The notes under the pieces are model-generated. The model saw only the letters and a list, made by a program, of their open reading frames with translations, did not search any database and was not told the DNA's origin. Shown here one piece after another: positions 24,538 to 34,428 of a stretch of DNA of 64,000 nucleotides; position 1 is the first letter of the stretch, and each line of letters starts with the position of its first letter. Made by a program: the position numbers and the translations under genes. Source of the DNA: Anthracocystis setariae (Eukaryota; Basidiomycota; Ustilaginomycetes; Ustilaginales; Ustilaginaceae); assembly GCA_928724745.1 (NCBI GenBank), contig CAKMXJ010000003.1, positions 1,426,001 to 1,490,000 of the forward strand, in the 5' to 3' direction.

Positions 24538-24697
24538 CCGTACATCCTCCAGACTCCCAACCTCGTTCCAGGAATCGTTCCGCATCCGTGTTCCGTGACT
24601 CGTTGTTCTCTTGTCTCCTCTTTTCTTCGTTCGCACTCGCATCGCAAAGTTTCGCATTCCCTCCTCTTCTTTTCTTCGCAGCGTAGCTGCTTCTTTT

Positions 24698-24708
24698 AGG
24701 GGGGGCAG
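24698..24708 (+). other. Polypurine tract
   Basis: AGGGGGGGCAG lies directly before the 3' LTR, the expected place for plus-strand DNA priming. Confidence 0.8.
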
Positions 24709-24893
24709 TGTCACGTGTGCACGTGACTAACGCTTAGTCAGCGTCTGCCAAGCACATTCCGTAGCAGGCCCTACCGCTCACTTGTCGCTTCGCTCTTCAT
24801 GTATATAGTCTAGGCCGTTACCGGATCTCTCTTCCTTGGAATCCACTGCCTTCACTATTCGTACTTCGCATACAAGCTGTGCGACGTGTGACA
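24709..24893 (+). repeat. 3' LTR
   Basis: 185 bp, identical to the 5' LTR except for one A/G difference near its end. It is followed by the CTACT target duplication at 24894-24898. Confidence 0.96.
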
Positions 24894-24898
24894 CTACT

Positions 24899-25728
24899 AC
24901 ACTATCAATTAAATAATAAACTATACTTTGCCTGCTTGAAACGTACGAAAAGCCTATTATTTCCTCTTGATCCGATCACAAGGTTATCGGTGGATTCTGA
25001 CCCAAAATCAGCCCGATGCCATGAGGCTTTCGCTGCCTCCACTTGTAGCCGCTGCACCCACAGATTAAAAAGAGTCAAGTGGGCGAGAATTTAGGCTTGA
25101 CTCGCTCGGGCTGACTCCCAACAGCCTGACAGTCCCAGGGCAGTACAGCATGATGACTCTGATTTTGATTTCAACTGTGAGCGCCGTGCATGTGGGTTGC
25201 TTGGTTATCTTTTGCCGGCTTTCTTTGTGACAAGGAGCGTCAGACCCCTTCAGAACCCTGATCGAGTCTAGTGAATGGCTTGATCCACACCGCACCGATC
25301 TTGCCAACGAACGGCATACAGTACATGCACGCTTTGGGTGCATGACCATTCGACAGGTCAACGACTCCACGCACGAGCATCGGAAATTGTGCCGACTTCC
25401 AATCGTCCACGCAAGCGACCAACGATCTTGCATCTGCGCTAGATCACACTACACTAACTAACTTCACTGCCGCATTCAACCTCTCCCCTTCATCTGTGGT
25501 TTGAATTGACCACTTTGTCTTTGCCTTTCTCTCTCTTTCTCTCTCCCGTGTCATTGTCATTATCGATATCGGGTCGACCGAACCATTTCGACGACTCGTC
25601 ATGTACTGACTCGGTCACATCACTAAGGACAACGCATTTGGCCTCGACCTATCCCAGGCATCCTCGATCTTATCGGTACTTGGCCGAACGCACCACAACG
25701 CGGTCCATCTCACCACAGCGAAGCCATC
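24899..25728. promoter_or_regulatory. TSC2 upstream region
   Basis: About 830 bp between the retrotransposon and the TSC2 start codon. It has pyrimidine-rich runs (CTCTCTTTCTCTCTC near 25528-25545), common before fungal start sites, and one TACAGTA at 25317. No gene is seen. Confidence 0.5.
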
Positions 25729-28700
25729 ATGGATCCGACTCGCTTGCGCTCTCCTGCGCTAGCACCGCATACCCAACAAACAGCCACCGCAGCCACCGCT
25801 GCCACCGCTTCCAGCAGCTCCGCATCAAAGGCAAGCACCAGCTTCAACCACATCCTTCGCTCCTTTCGTGGTGGGGCACGCTCTTCATCTGCAACACAGC
25901 AGTCGTCGTCGTCGGGCAACGGGCTTCTTCCCAGCACTCCATTGGCACCTATCACCACTACTTTGCCTCCATCTCACCGCCTTGCTAGCTCGCTCGAACC
26001 CATCTCTCCGTACGATCTGTCCAAGGTAGATCCTCCCTCAGGCGTTGCATACAATGCCCTATTCGAGGAACTTCGGAAGCCTTTTCCCGCCTCGTCCAAA
26101 GCGAGGGAGGAAGCTGTGCGGCAGCGTATCCCCAAGATCCGTTCTCTCGCCGCTGCCGTCGAACGCCAGAGCGGTCCCAACCCCATCTTTGCCGATGATG
26201 TTCCCCTGGCTGAGGTATTTCGTCTCTGCACTCTGCTGCTCACTGCTGAGCATCCTCAGAGGCTCCGCATCGAGGCCTGTAATCTACTTACCTTGTCAGT
26301 CAAGCTTGCAGATGCACGTGCTGCAAAGGCCTCTCCAGCCTTGACAGAACTGCGCAACGGCGCCCCTGGATCTCTCTCCTCCAAGATTCCTGACAGTGAC
26401 CAACCGTTAGCCTCGATCGATCGATCTCTCTTTTATCGTCTCGTCCTCACCGTCTCCGCAAGTGAGATCGATGACGAAGAAGCCGAAGACAACACGCCAA
26501 TCATTCTCGCCGGTCTGCCTGCCCAGTTGCCCGCGCTGGAGGTGCTCACCAAAGATGGGAGAGATGTCGTGGGCTTTCCTGGCCTGATCGCTTCGCTAAC
26601 CCGATGGCTTGGTGTGGCTTGGGCCGAGGTACAGCGAATTCGCGCTGAACTGCGCTCCCTTACTGACGAGGCTGGCAGAAATGAAACAGCGGGCGCCGAT
26701 GACAATGTCGACGACACGGTGTCAAAACAGACGCTGGCTGTTTCGCAGCTTTCCTGTGCAGAATGGGAGGTGCAAGGCTGCTTGCAACTTTTGACCGGGA
26801 TCCTCAAGTACAGCTTTTCGAGGATTCCGCTCTCGCATGCAGAAACGGTGATTCGAAGTGCTGCAGAGCTCGTGCTTGGCGACTCTACGTCCCGTGCCCT
26901 CATGTTGCCCAGCTCTACCATCGGCTCGCCGCCCTTGAAGAGCGTCCATCTGCTCAGCTCGGTGCACCCGATCGCAGCACCGGCCCCGGCTGCGCGCAAG
27001 CCTCGTTCCCGAGAAGCTCGGCCTTTGGTGGATGGCTACTCATACTACGGGCTGGAGACCATCAGCCCTTCGCCCGACAGCAATGAGACATCTCCATCGG
27101 CTACCCCGCGCACCACGAAGCACGTGTCGATCGACGCAGTGACCTCGCAGCTGCAAAACGCGGCTTCCTCCTCGACGGGCAAATCCTCAAATGCAGCACC
27201 CATGACTCTGGCGACGCTCGTACCGGGCCGTGAATCGTCAGCGACGGGAGCAGGAGGCGAAGCATCTTCCAGCTATCGAGAGGGTCCTGAACTTCACTTG
27301 GATGAAGTGCGAAGCTGCCTCAAGCTTCTCGATGCAACCCTTCGCGGTTTCCTTCCGCCTGGCTGCGTTGACGTCGTGGTCAGGATGCTTTGTCGATTGC
27401 TCGGCTACTGCCGCATCGATTACCGCTCTCCAGGCTTCATCAAGGTCAAAAACCAACATCAAGAGGACTGGAGTCAAGAAGTCTTGCCCATCCTTTCCAA
27501 CATCCTCAGGAGCCACTGCGCCAATGCTGCCATCCGATCTGCCCGTGTCATTCTCACCGGCAGTCCGGAAGCTGGCAAGTCACCACGTCAAGACGACCCA
27601 GCGGTCCTGGTGGGAGCTGTCAGCTTCTTCCGCTTGGCCTTGACTCATGTGGCAGAAGAAGAGAAGCAAAAGCTGCTAGGATTGTCTTCAACTGCCTCGG
27701 GCAAGGTATACAAGGAGGATGCTCTCGCTCCTTCGATGTCGCTTGCGCTTGTTCTACCGGCGTTGCGGGCTGCTCTGAAACGGCAATGCGATGCGCTCGA
27801 CCTCGAGGTCCTTCAGCTGATTTCGGACCTTTTGCCGTCTGCTGGGCCCAACGCAGATGCTCCAGCGGTAGCGAGCCGGACGCCAGCACCTGGCATGACT
27901 CATGAGAGGTCTTTGGCCCGCTCGGACTGGGACTCTCTCCTTGACCTTACCATCGAAGCGAAGAGGCATTTGGAGGGTCTCAAGCTTGCCAACACTCTCA
28001 GCTCTTCTTCAGGCAATGTGGCTGTTTCTCTTTCGACTCAAGCTGAAGCTGCGAAGGCATCATCTCATTCCAACACAGCGCACTCGACAACGGTTCTCGC
28101 GATGCTCCGACTGCTCGACAGGATTCATATCGCGTATCCACCAAGAGCGTCGTACGACGCAAAGGATGCCGAGCTAAAGCGCGCAACCGATGCTGTCGAA
28201 TCGACACAGCAGTCACCACCATGGACACCGAAGCTAGCCTCCTTCCTTCTGACGCTGTCGCCGATCTTACCGGATGCGACCGTCTCCAAGCTGATTCAAT
28301 ACTATTGGTCTCAGCATCTCTGTCTTCCGAGTAACCCCGAATGGCTCACCAATATCCGTGCCCTTCTGCAGGCCTTTTTCCATCGCACCGAGGCTTACGA
28401 AAAGGACGATCAATCCGAGGCGAATGCGCGACAGGACCTCGTCACCCTGGTGTTTGACCACGTTTACAACGCGGTCCAGGATTTGAACTCGGAGCGGAAT
28501 CTCTTCATGGCCGAAATCATCTTGCCGTTGGCCAACTCGACTTTGTCGTCCGAGACTGACTCGAGGACAGAAAGGCTCCTGCGATCTGTTCTCGTCCATG
28601 CGGCAGTGCTAAGTGGCTCTCAGATTCCGGGACCGATCGATGCAGATGCCGAAGCAGCGGACAGGGACAACGAAAAGACCGACTCCGCCTTCGAGGAGGT

Positions 28701-31700
28701 GTTTGTAGAAGTTCGAAAGCTCCTCTGCAGGTTGGCTCGCGCTCCATCGACGCACAAGACGGTTTCGTTCGACATTCCACGAGTCGAGGCAGACGAGCAA
28801 CAGGCTCATCCAGCTGCACAGGCTCGTCACGCCGCCACTGCAACCGAAACCAAAGCGCGCAACGCTGCCCTCGATATGATCGCCATCTTCAATCGAATGG
28901 CCTTCAGCACGCCATGGATCGCCAATTATGTTGATCGACACATTGACTTATCCATCCGACAGCGATGGGAGAGGAAGACACGGGCTGGGTGCATCGCCAT
29001 CTTCCGCGACCTTCTCGATCTGCTCAAGGTCAGACCTCCAGCAGGGGCTGACGCAGCGGCTAGCTCGGCAGCCTCGTCATCGACGGGTTCTCCATGCACA
29101 CTGACCAGGCTTGCCATCCTCGAATGGCTGCTCCGCTTCCGTACAGATCGTCAACATCGCGTCTACCTGGCCGGCGACCTTGACGAGCTCATCCACGCTA
29201 GTGCTCTCATCCTCATGAAAGGTCCGCAAGAAGCCACGGACGAAGCGGCGATGGGCAGGGCAATGAGTTCCGCGCCCAGCAACACCGATGGTCGATCCCG
29301 AGCAGCATCCAAGACGGCTCCTGTCACCGCTCGTAGCGAGCGTGAAGGGCGAGACATCCAACGCAGTGCCGAAGCCAACGCAAGGTCCAAATCTCGACTC
29401 CGCGAGCTTTCTCGAGAGCGAGGTCGTTCCGATCGCACCAACGAGTCTTCGAGGCGTCCGGCGGGAGAACGCGATCGTAGCAGCAGTCAGCAGAGATCAG
29501 CTCGAGCAGCAGTTTACGAGCACGTTTGGCGACTGCCCCAGACCGTGTCTTTCGAGATGCCAAGCATCTCGCTCCGAAGCGATATCATCTGCACATACAT
29601 CCACCTGCGTAACGATGTGGAATGTTGTGCAGGCAACACCCATCTGCACAGCGACAAGGACAGGGTCCCAGCACCGATTCCCGTGTCCGAATTTTTGGCG
29701 GTTGCGATCGAGATTTTGCGCTCCGAGCAGGATTGGGAGCTTGTGTCGTACCTGCTTTGCCACCTTCCACACCAGCTCAGTAACAAGCACCTCTTCTGCG
29801 GCCCCAAGGCACAATTTCAAGTTCTTCGCTTGCGCAAGGAGATCTGCCAAGGCATCATCGACGACGCCCTCTTGCCCAAAGTTGTTCTTCCAGAGGATCT
29901 CAAGAAAACTGACGTCACTGCGGTTGTCTACGATACACTGGTCACGCTGATCAGCTACCGCACGCTCTTCTCGCGAGCAGAGCAAGACGAGATGGTAGAC
30001 GCCTTCATCCGCGGTCTCAAGAAATCGCACACGACTGCGCGTTCATGCATCAAGGCCCTGTCGATCGCCTGCTACGAAATGCAGAAGAGCTTCACCCGCT
30101 ACTTTTCCAACATGCTGCTCACGCTTACCGCTGTGCGGTCGCATATGACTATGAGCGTTCATATCTTGGAGCTCATGGCTACTGTTGCACAGCATCCAGC
30201 TTGCTACGCCAACTTTACCGAACAAGATTACAAGCGCGTCTTCAGCATCGTGCTTCAGTACATCGAATACCACCAGAGCCCCGAGGCAGCTACTCGTGAC
30301 GACTACCGCGCCAGTCCAGCCACTTTCTCGCTCTCTCAGTACGTCATGCTCATGGCGTTCTACAACATATCGCTGTGGTTCGTGATCCTCAAGATCGGTG
30401 ATCGGCCCAAGTACCTGCCGTACATCTCCCACGGTCTCCTCAAGGCAAACGAGGGGATGGAGACACTGTCCGACCAGACCCAGGTTTGCTTCGACTTCCT
30501 GGCGCGTTTCACGCACTCGAACGCCGAGTCGAAGCCCAAAACTTCCTTCGTGAATCAACTTGTGATGGGGGCCCCTAATGCCGGTCCGATCAAAGGCAAG
30601 GAGGCAGGCCGACAATCCAAGACGTGGCTCATGGGCAACGGTCTTCTGACCGTGACTACGGCCAGGAAGACAGGCTGGGTCGAGATCGTCATTCGCCGCC
30701 CATCTGGAACGGCGACCATGCTGTGCAAGCTTGAAAATGTTCCCATGGGCATTTTGCCTGACGAAACTGGAAGCAAGGATCAGCTTCCAGCCATGCTCAT
30801 GATGAACAGGGATCCTGAGATGATGGCGTTACCGACGCTCAATGCACCCTCCGATGGGCCGGCAGAGGTTGTACAAGACCACCGCGCTAGGGATGCTGAG
30901 GACGAGCTAGTTGACAACAGCCTTCGTCGCCGTGTGGAAGAGCGGCTCGAAATCAGCGAGCGCCTACGATCTCGGCGTCCCCTGGGACCTGCTCACTTCG
31001 GCCTGGTTCCTCGACCTCGATCTTCGTCATTTTCAGGTCCCTCATCTTCGTCGTCGGCAGTGCAAATTGGTGCTCTGAGCCAAGAGCTGGCTAGCAGCTC
31101 GCTCGCCATGCGGCAAGTCATGCGTGACATTCTAGGTACGGAGCAGCCGGTCTCTGGCTCCGGTGCGGATGCTTTGGCCACAAACAAGGCTGCTTCAAAA
31201 TCCTCTGTCAAGGAGATTGAGGTGGATCCTAGCTTCTTCGCCCTTCAGCTTTCGACCTTCCCGGATATGTTGCAAGACACCGCGCCGATCCTTCTCCCTG
31301 AAGAGCCAGCCACGGACAGGATCATCAAGGCTGTGGACTTGACTCCCGTGGTTGATTTCCACAAGATCGGGGTCCTCTATGTAGGACCGGGACAGGAAGA
31401 TGAGATTGACATTCTTGGTAATCGCCATGGCTCGCGCGCTTATACCCGCTTTTTGCAGGGTCTTGGGCATCTTGTCACGCTGAAGGGACAGAAAGATGTG
31501 TACACTGGTGGTCTGGACCGCAACACCGACGAGCATGGAAAGCATGCCTATGTCTGGACGGATGAGATTTGCCAAATTGTGTACCATACGGCGACATTGA
31601 TGCCAAATCACGAGCACGATCCCATCCGACGCTCGAAGAAGGCACTGATCGGCAACGACTTTGTCCACATCGTGTTTAACGAATCTGGTCGCGACTACAA

Positions 31701-32145
31701 GTTTGGCACTATTGCCGGTCAGTTCAACTACGTCAACGTCTGCATTTCGCCGACGACACGTGGAGGAGTTCATCTTGGCTCTGCCAATCCGGATGACGCT
31801 GTCTTCTACCAGGTGACGTTGCAGCGTCGTCCCGGTATGCCTGAATTCTCGCCCGTGGGCGATGGCCAGCTGCTCTCTGCCGAAGCGCTGCCCGACTTTG
31901 TGCGCATCTTGGCTTTGCACAGCAACGTTGCGAGTCAGATCTACCTGGATACGGGAGAGGCGATGCAACCGTACTGCAGCAATTGGGTCAGTCGACTGGG
32001 TCATATTAGAAGGGCGAGGCAGCAGCATTTGGCGAAACGAGCCAAGGCAGAGGGCCAAGATCCCGCAGTCTACCAGCAACAGCAGATGGGCATGTCGGTC
32101 AACTCGCAAATGGCCGATCTGTATGATTTTACCAAGACGTTTTGA
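25729..32145 (+). CDS. TSC2: Tuberin (TSC2), Rheb GTPase-activating protein
   Basis: 2,138 aa in one exon; the start is the first in-frame ATG. Tuberin partners with hamartin (TSC1) and stimulates GTP hydrolysis by Rheb, thereby restraining TORC1 growth signalling at the vacuole. The C-terminal Rap/Ran-GAP domain covers about 1874-2100: it begins VVDFHKIGVLYVGPGQ, includes DIYG-like DILGNRHGS, and has the conserved IGNDFVHIVFNESGRD followed by IAGQFNYVNV, the region holding the catalytic asparagine in this family. The rest is helical-repeat-like with Ser-rich linkers, including a very basic Arg/Ser-rich insert near 1180-1260 (SREREGRD, RSKSRLRELSRERGRS). That insert is a likely disordered, phosphorylatable segment (inference). 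Length is near that of animal and S. pombe tuberin with extra linkers. Confidence 0.94.
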   Translation: MDPTRLRSPALAPHTQQTATAATAATASSSSASKASTSFNHILRSFRGGARSSSATQQSSSSGNGLLPSTPLAPITTTLPPSHRLASSLEPISPYDLSKVDPPSGVAYNALFEELRKPFPASSKAREEAVRQRIPKIRSLAAAVERQSGPNPIFADDVPLAEVFRLCTLLLTAEHPQRLRIEACNLLTLSVKLADARAAKASPALTELRNGAPGSLSSKIPDSDQPLASIDRSLFYRLVLTVSASEIDDEEAEDNTPIILAGLPAQLPALEVLTKDGRDVVGFPGLIASLTRWLGVAWAEVQRIRAELRSLTDEAGRNETAGADDNVDDTVSKQTLAVSQLSCAEWEVQGCLQLLTGILKYSFSRIPLSHAETVIRSAAELVLGDSTSRALMLPSSTIGSPPLKSVHLLSSVHPIAAPAPAARKPRSREARPLVDGYSYYGLETISPSPDSNETSPSATPRTTKHVSIDAVTSQLQNAASSSTGKSSNAAPMTLATLVPGRESSATGAGGEASSSYREGPELHLDEVRSCLKLLDATLRGFLPPGCVDVVVRMLCRLLGYCRIDYRSPGFIKVKNQHQEDWSQEVLPILSNILRSHCANAAIRSARVILTGSPEAGKSPRQDDPAVLVGAVSFFRLALTHVAEEEKQKLLGLSSTASGKVYKEDALAPSMSLALVLPALRAALKRQCDALDLEVLQLISDLLPSAGPNADAPAVASRTPAPGMTHERSLARSDWDSLLDLTIEAKRHLEGLKLANTLSSSSGNVAVSLSTQAEAAKASSHSNTAHSTTVLAMLRLLDRIHIAYPPRASYDAKDAELKRATDAVESTQQSPPWTPKLASFLLTLSPILPDATVSKLIQYYWSQHLCLPSNPEWLTNIRALLQAFFHRTEAYEKDDQSEANARQDLVTLVFDHVYNAVQDLNSERNLFMAEIILPLANSTLSSETDSRTERLLRSVLVHAAVLSGSQIPGPIDADAEAADRDNEKTDSAFEEVFVEVRKLLCRLARAPSTHKTVSFDIPRVEADEQQAHPAAQARHAATATETKARNAALDMIAIFNRMAFSTPWIANYVDRHIDLSIRQRWERKTRAGCIAIFRDLLDLLKVRPPAGADAAASSAASSSTGSPCTLTRLAILEWLLRFRTDRQHRVYLAGDLDELIHASALILMKGPQEATDEAAMGRAMSSAPSNTDGRSRAASKTAPVTARSEREGRDIQRSAEANARSKSRLRELSRERGRSDRTNESSRRPAGERDRSSSQQRSARAAVYEHVWRLPQTVSFEMPSISLRSDIICTYIHLRNDVECCAGNTHLHSDKDRVPAPIPVSEFLAVAIEILRSEQDWELVSYLLCHLPHQLSNKHLFCGPKAQFQVLRLRKEICQGIIDDALLPKVVLPEDLKKTDVTAVVYDTLVTLISYRTLFSRAEQDEMVDAFIRGLKKSHTTARSCIKALSIACYEMQKSFTRYFSNMLLTLTAVRSHMTMSVHILELMATVAQHPACYANFTEQDYKRVFSIVLQYIEYHQSPEAATRDDYRASPATFSLSQYVMLMAFYNISLWFVILKIGDRPKYLPYISHGLLKANEGMETLSDQTQVCFDFLARFTHSNAESKPKTSFVNQLVMGAPNAGPIKGKEAGRQSKTWLMGNGLLTVTTARKTGWVEIVIRRPSGTATMLCKLENVPMGILPDETGSKDQLPAMLMMNRDPEMMALPTLNAPSDGPAEVVQDHRARDAEDELVDNSLRRRVEERLEISERLRSRRPLGPAHFGLVPRPRSSSFSGPSSSSSAVQIGALSQELASSSLAMRQVMRDILGTEQPVSGSGADALATNKAASKSSVKEIEVDPSFFALQLSTFPDMLQDTAPILLPEEPATDRIIKAVDLTPVVDFHKIGVLYVGPGQEDEIDILGNRHGSRAYTRFLQGLGHLVTLKGQKDVYTGGLDRNTDEHGKHAYVWTDEICQIVYHTATLMPNHEHDPIRRSKKALIGNDFVHIVFNESGRDYKFGTIAGQFNYVNVCISPTTRGGVHLGSANPDDAVFYQVTLQRRPGMPEFSPVGDGQLLSAEALPDFVRILALHSNVASQIYLDTGEAMQPYCSNWVSRLGHIRRARQQHLAKRAKAEGQDPAVYQQQQMGMSVNSQMADLYDFTKTF

Positions 32146-32933
32146 ATGGCTTTTCGTTCCTTATGTTTTGTTTACTGTAGTAAGGGTTTGGTATTGGTGT
32201 ACGATGGTTTGCAATTGCACCGACTCAACTTTGCTTCTTGATCACCGGGTGGCGAGAAGACCAACTCGACCTCGTGTGAGCAGATGTGCAGAACGCTTCG
32301 AGACTGGCGATGTTGATTGGTGCCGTGGTGCGAGTCGATGGTGAAGCAACTGGTTCTTGAGACCGAACAGAGGGGAAGACAGTGTTACAAGAGGGTTAGT
32401 TCGGAACGAGCAATGTGAGGGTGTGAAGAGAGGGTGTAGGTCTTGAGCGAGCGAGGTCAGTGCTTGGAGATCGGCAACTCGACCGTACTGTACTGTGGCT
32501 TGGGCGTCCAACAGCTGCACGTTTATGGTTCAGAACGGTGGGCAGATGTCAACGCCAAGTGAGCACAAATGAGATAAGGTTTGAAAACGATGGAAACAAA
32601 GTCGCCAAGTCGATTGGATTGCGCTACAAAAGGGAATCAATAGGATCCAGCAAGAGGATGCGGTACGAGAGTGAAAGAGAAGGAGCAAACGATTCGAGGG
32701 AGAAGGAGAAAAAAAAAGAAAAGAGATTACGATTCAAAAGAGTTGGAGAATACGTCACCGCCGAGATTGCGGTACGAGAGTGAAAAAGAAGGAGGAAACG
32801 ATTCGAAAACGATACAAGAGAGAAGGAAAGAGAAAGAAAAATACGATCCGGTAGAAAACCAAAAAAAGAGAAGACGATCCGAGATAGAATGCGATCCAGC
32901 ATATGAGACTAAGGCTACACTGATAACGAAGCG
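32146..32933. other. Convergent region between TSC2 and the unrecognised minus-strand gene
   Basis: About 790 bp. It contains TACTGTA at 32173 and 32486, and a purine-rich segment with diverged direct repeats (see 32660-32808). No gene is seen. Confidence 0.5.
32660..32808. repeat. Diverged direct repeat, spacing 109 bp
   Basis: A segment of about 38 bp starting GCGGTACGAGAGTGAAA and ending AAACGATTCGA occurs at 32660 and again at 32769 with few differences. The DNA between is purine-rich (GGAGAAAAAAAAAGAAAAG type). It lies in the 3' flank of the minus-strand gene. Confidence 0.75.
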
Positions 32934-33965
32934 CTAGAAGTTCCTGTAAAGGATGTTGGGCGTGTGACGGGCACGGTCGTTGTTGTCGTCCTTGTCGTTG
33001 TCGGCCTCGTAGTCGGAATCGTCGTCGCTGGCACCAACTTCCTCGAGGTGGTGGAGGAACTGAAGAATATGTTCGCGGGTGAGACCACCACGAGCAGGAA
33101 GCTCGTACCGAGGCACACTAGGAGCCATTTCGCGTTCCTGTTCGATTTGACCTTGAGCCTGGCCCTGAGCTTGAACTTGGTCTTGACGTTGAACCTGAGC
33201 TTGAACTTGGTCTTGACGTTGAACCTGAGCTTGAACCTGAGCTTGACGTTGAGCCTGAACCTGAGTTTCGGTACGAGTTCGGACTTCGTTGCCCATCCTG
33301 TTGAGACCCTGAGTCACCGAGGGATGAGCATTCTGAATCGAACCGGTACCGGTACCACTGGCAGTACCACTAGCAGTGGCAGTGGCAGTGGCAGTGGCAG
33401 TGACAGTGGAAGTCACCTCCTCGGCAGGCCTGTCACCGAAACCCCAAGCGCTGGGATGAAGAATAGTGTACACGTTTCCGAGCATACTAGTGATCGTCCT
33501 AGGCTGACCGTTTTCCTCGGTCTCAACCTCGGGATTGACAGGAGTAGGCACCAGGCTCTCGAGACTTGCATTGTGCACACGGAACATGGGAGTTCGGCCA
33601 AGAAGGATGTTGTCACCACCACGAACCCCTTCATGAACTGCATCGGTGGAAGCCATGTTGGGGCTGTCGAAGAAGTTGCCCGTGAACGATTCTTGCTCCG
33701 AGGTGGAAGTGTTGCTGCCATTTTCGTCGCGACGCGTGATGACGCGGCCTTGGGCCTGCGCGTTGCTCTGCTGAGCACTCGAGATGATACCAGGCCTAGC
33801 GCTGAAGAATGCGAGACGAAGTCGACGATTGAAAAGCGTAAGAGCATTGTTCGCAGCCCTGTCGTGAGCATCAGCAGCCGGAACGGCGGCAGGCGCAGCA
33901 GCCTGAAGCTCGGGCGTCGGAACCGCTCGTTCGTCGCGGCGCTTGTTGTTCGAAAAGCTAGGCAT
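32934..33965 (-). CDS. Unrecognised protein with coding minisatellites
   Basis: 343 aa if translation starts at the ATG at 33965 (MPSFSNNKRRDE), which has a good context with A at -3. The frame is open to an earlier ATG at 34064 (376 aa) in a weak context. I recognise no domain. Visible features: a stretch of alternating Thr/Ala then Ser/Gly/Thr encoded by a hexanucleotide array (about 33355-33410), a Gln/Val/Ala/Arg segment (QVQAQVQRQD units) encoded by a 30-bp tandem repeat (about 33150-33260), and an acidic tail (GASDDDSDYEADNDKDD). There is no signal peptide or membrane segment. It lies 193 bp downstream of PET117 on the same strand. The opposite strand is also open for 352 codons because of the repeats, so strand choice rests on the ATG context and spacing. 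Function unknown. Confidence 0.6.
   Translation of the reverse strand: MPSFSNNKRRDERAVPTPELQAAAPAAVPAADAHDRAANNALTLFNRRLRLAFFSARPGIISSAQQSNAQAQGRVITRRDENGSNTSTSEQESFTGNFFDSPNMASTDAVHEGVRGGDNILLGRTPMFRVHNASLESLVPTPVNPEVETEENGQPRTITSMLGNVYTILHPSAWGFGDRPAEEVTSTVTATATATATASGTASGTGTGSIQNAHPSVTQGLNRMGNEVRTRTETQVQAQRQAQVQAQVQRQDQVQAQVQRQDQVQAQGQAQGQIEQEREMAPSVPRYELPARGGLTREHILQFLHHLEEVGASDDDSDYEADNDKDDNNDRARHTPNILYRNF
33150..33260. repeat. 30-bp coding minisatellite
   Basis: Units of the type TTGACGTTGAACCTGAGC plus TTGAACTTGGTC repeat about three to four times within the unrecognised gene and encode QVQAQVQRQD-like peptides on the minus strand. Such arrays often vary in copy number between strains. 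Confidence 0.8.
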
Positions 33966-34158
33966 GGTGAAAGAAGGATTTGGGGAGGGAAAATTGAAAG
34001 ACTTTGGGAGCTGAAGCTGTAGGGATGTGTGGAGATGTGTGAAGAGAAAGGATGTGGATTGCATAGAGACGAATGTACAAAGCCGGGGTATATGTAGTCT
34101 ACATGAAGACGGGGGTTGGCAGCGATGAATGCGCTAAACGGCACAAAACGAGAAAGCT

Positions 34159-34428
34159 TCATTGCGAGGAAGCCTGTGACGCTGAGGACGCGGACACAGA
34201 CGAAGAGGCTGCTGTGGGTTGAATCTTCTGGTAGGCTGCCTCTTTCTCCTGATTGATTTGAAGGTCGAGCAGGCGTTTGCGCTTCTTCTCCTCCTGACGC
34301 GCCTCATCGCGCTCCACGCCCCGGTACATGACTTCGCGTTCTCTTTCCTGCATGTAGTGCACACCCCAGACAGTGAGTCCTGAAACAATTACGGACGCCG
34401 CCAAAGTAAGCTTGGCTGGTCTGGACAT
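34159..34428 (-). CDS. PET117: PET117-like cytochrome c oxidase assembly factor
   Basis: 89 aa, one exon. Starts MSRPAKLTLAASVIVSGLTV, followed by WGVHYMQEREREVMYRGVER and a charged helix (DEARQEEKKRKRLLDLQ). A short hydrophobic N-terminus, then WGVHYxQExEREVM and a basic/acidic helix, is the PET117 pattern. PET117 is a small mitochondrial inner-membrane protein needed for cytochrome oxidase assembly; it links to heme a synthesis in yeast. The Ser/Ala-rich C-terminal tail is variable. It is divergent from LSM6. Confidence 0.88.
   Translation of the reverse strand: MSRPAKLTLAASVIVSGLTVWGVHYMQEREREVMYRGVERDEARQEEKKRKRLLDLQINQEKEAAYQKIQPTAASSSVSASSASQASSQ

Larger units (their letters stand above)
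19265..24898 (+). mobile_element. Complete Ty3/gypsy LTR retrotransposon with CTACT target duplication
   Basis: The element occupies 19270-24893 (5,624 bp). It has two 185-bp LTRs that differ at one base, 5-bp duplications CTACT at 19265-19269 and 24894-24898, a primer-binding site after the 5' LTR, and a purine-rich tract before the 3' LTR. The internal part encodes gag, then protease, reverse transcriptase, RNase H and integrase in that order, with a chromodomain-like end. Integrase after RNase H defines Ty3/gypsy; the chromodomain suggests the chromovirus branch. Near-identical LTRs and open reading frames imply a recent insertion. Confidence 0.97.

Noticed and set aside
32964..34022. 352-codon plus-strand frame opposite the unrecognised gene
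   Set aside because: It is low complexity from the same tandem repeats, and the minus-strand frame has a better ATG context and a full-length start-to-stop.
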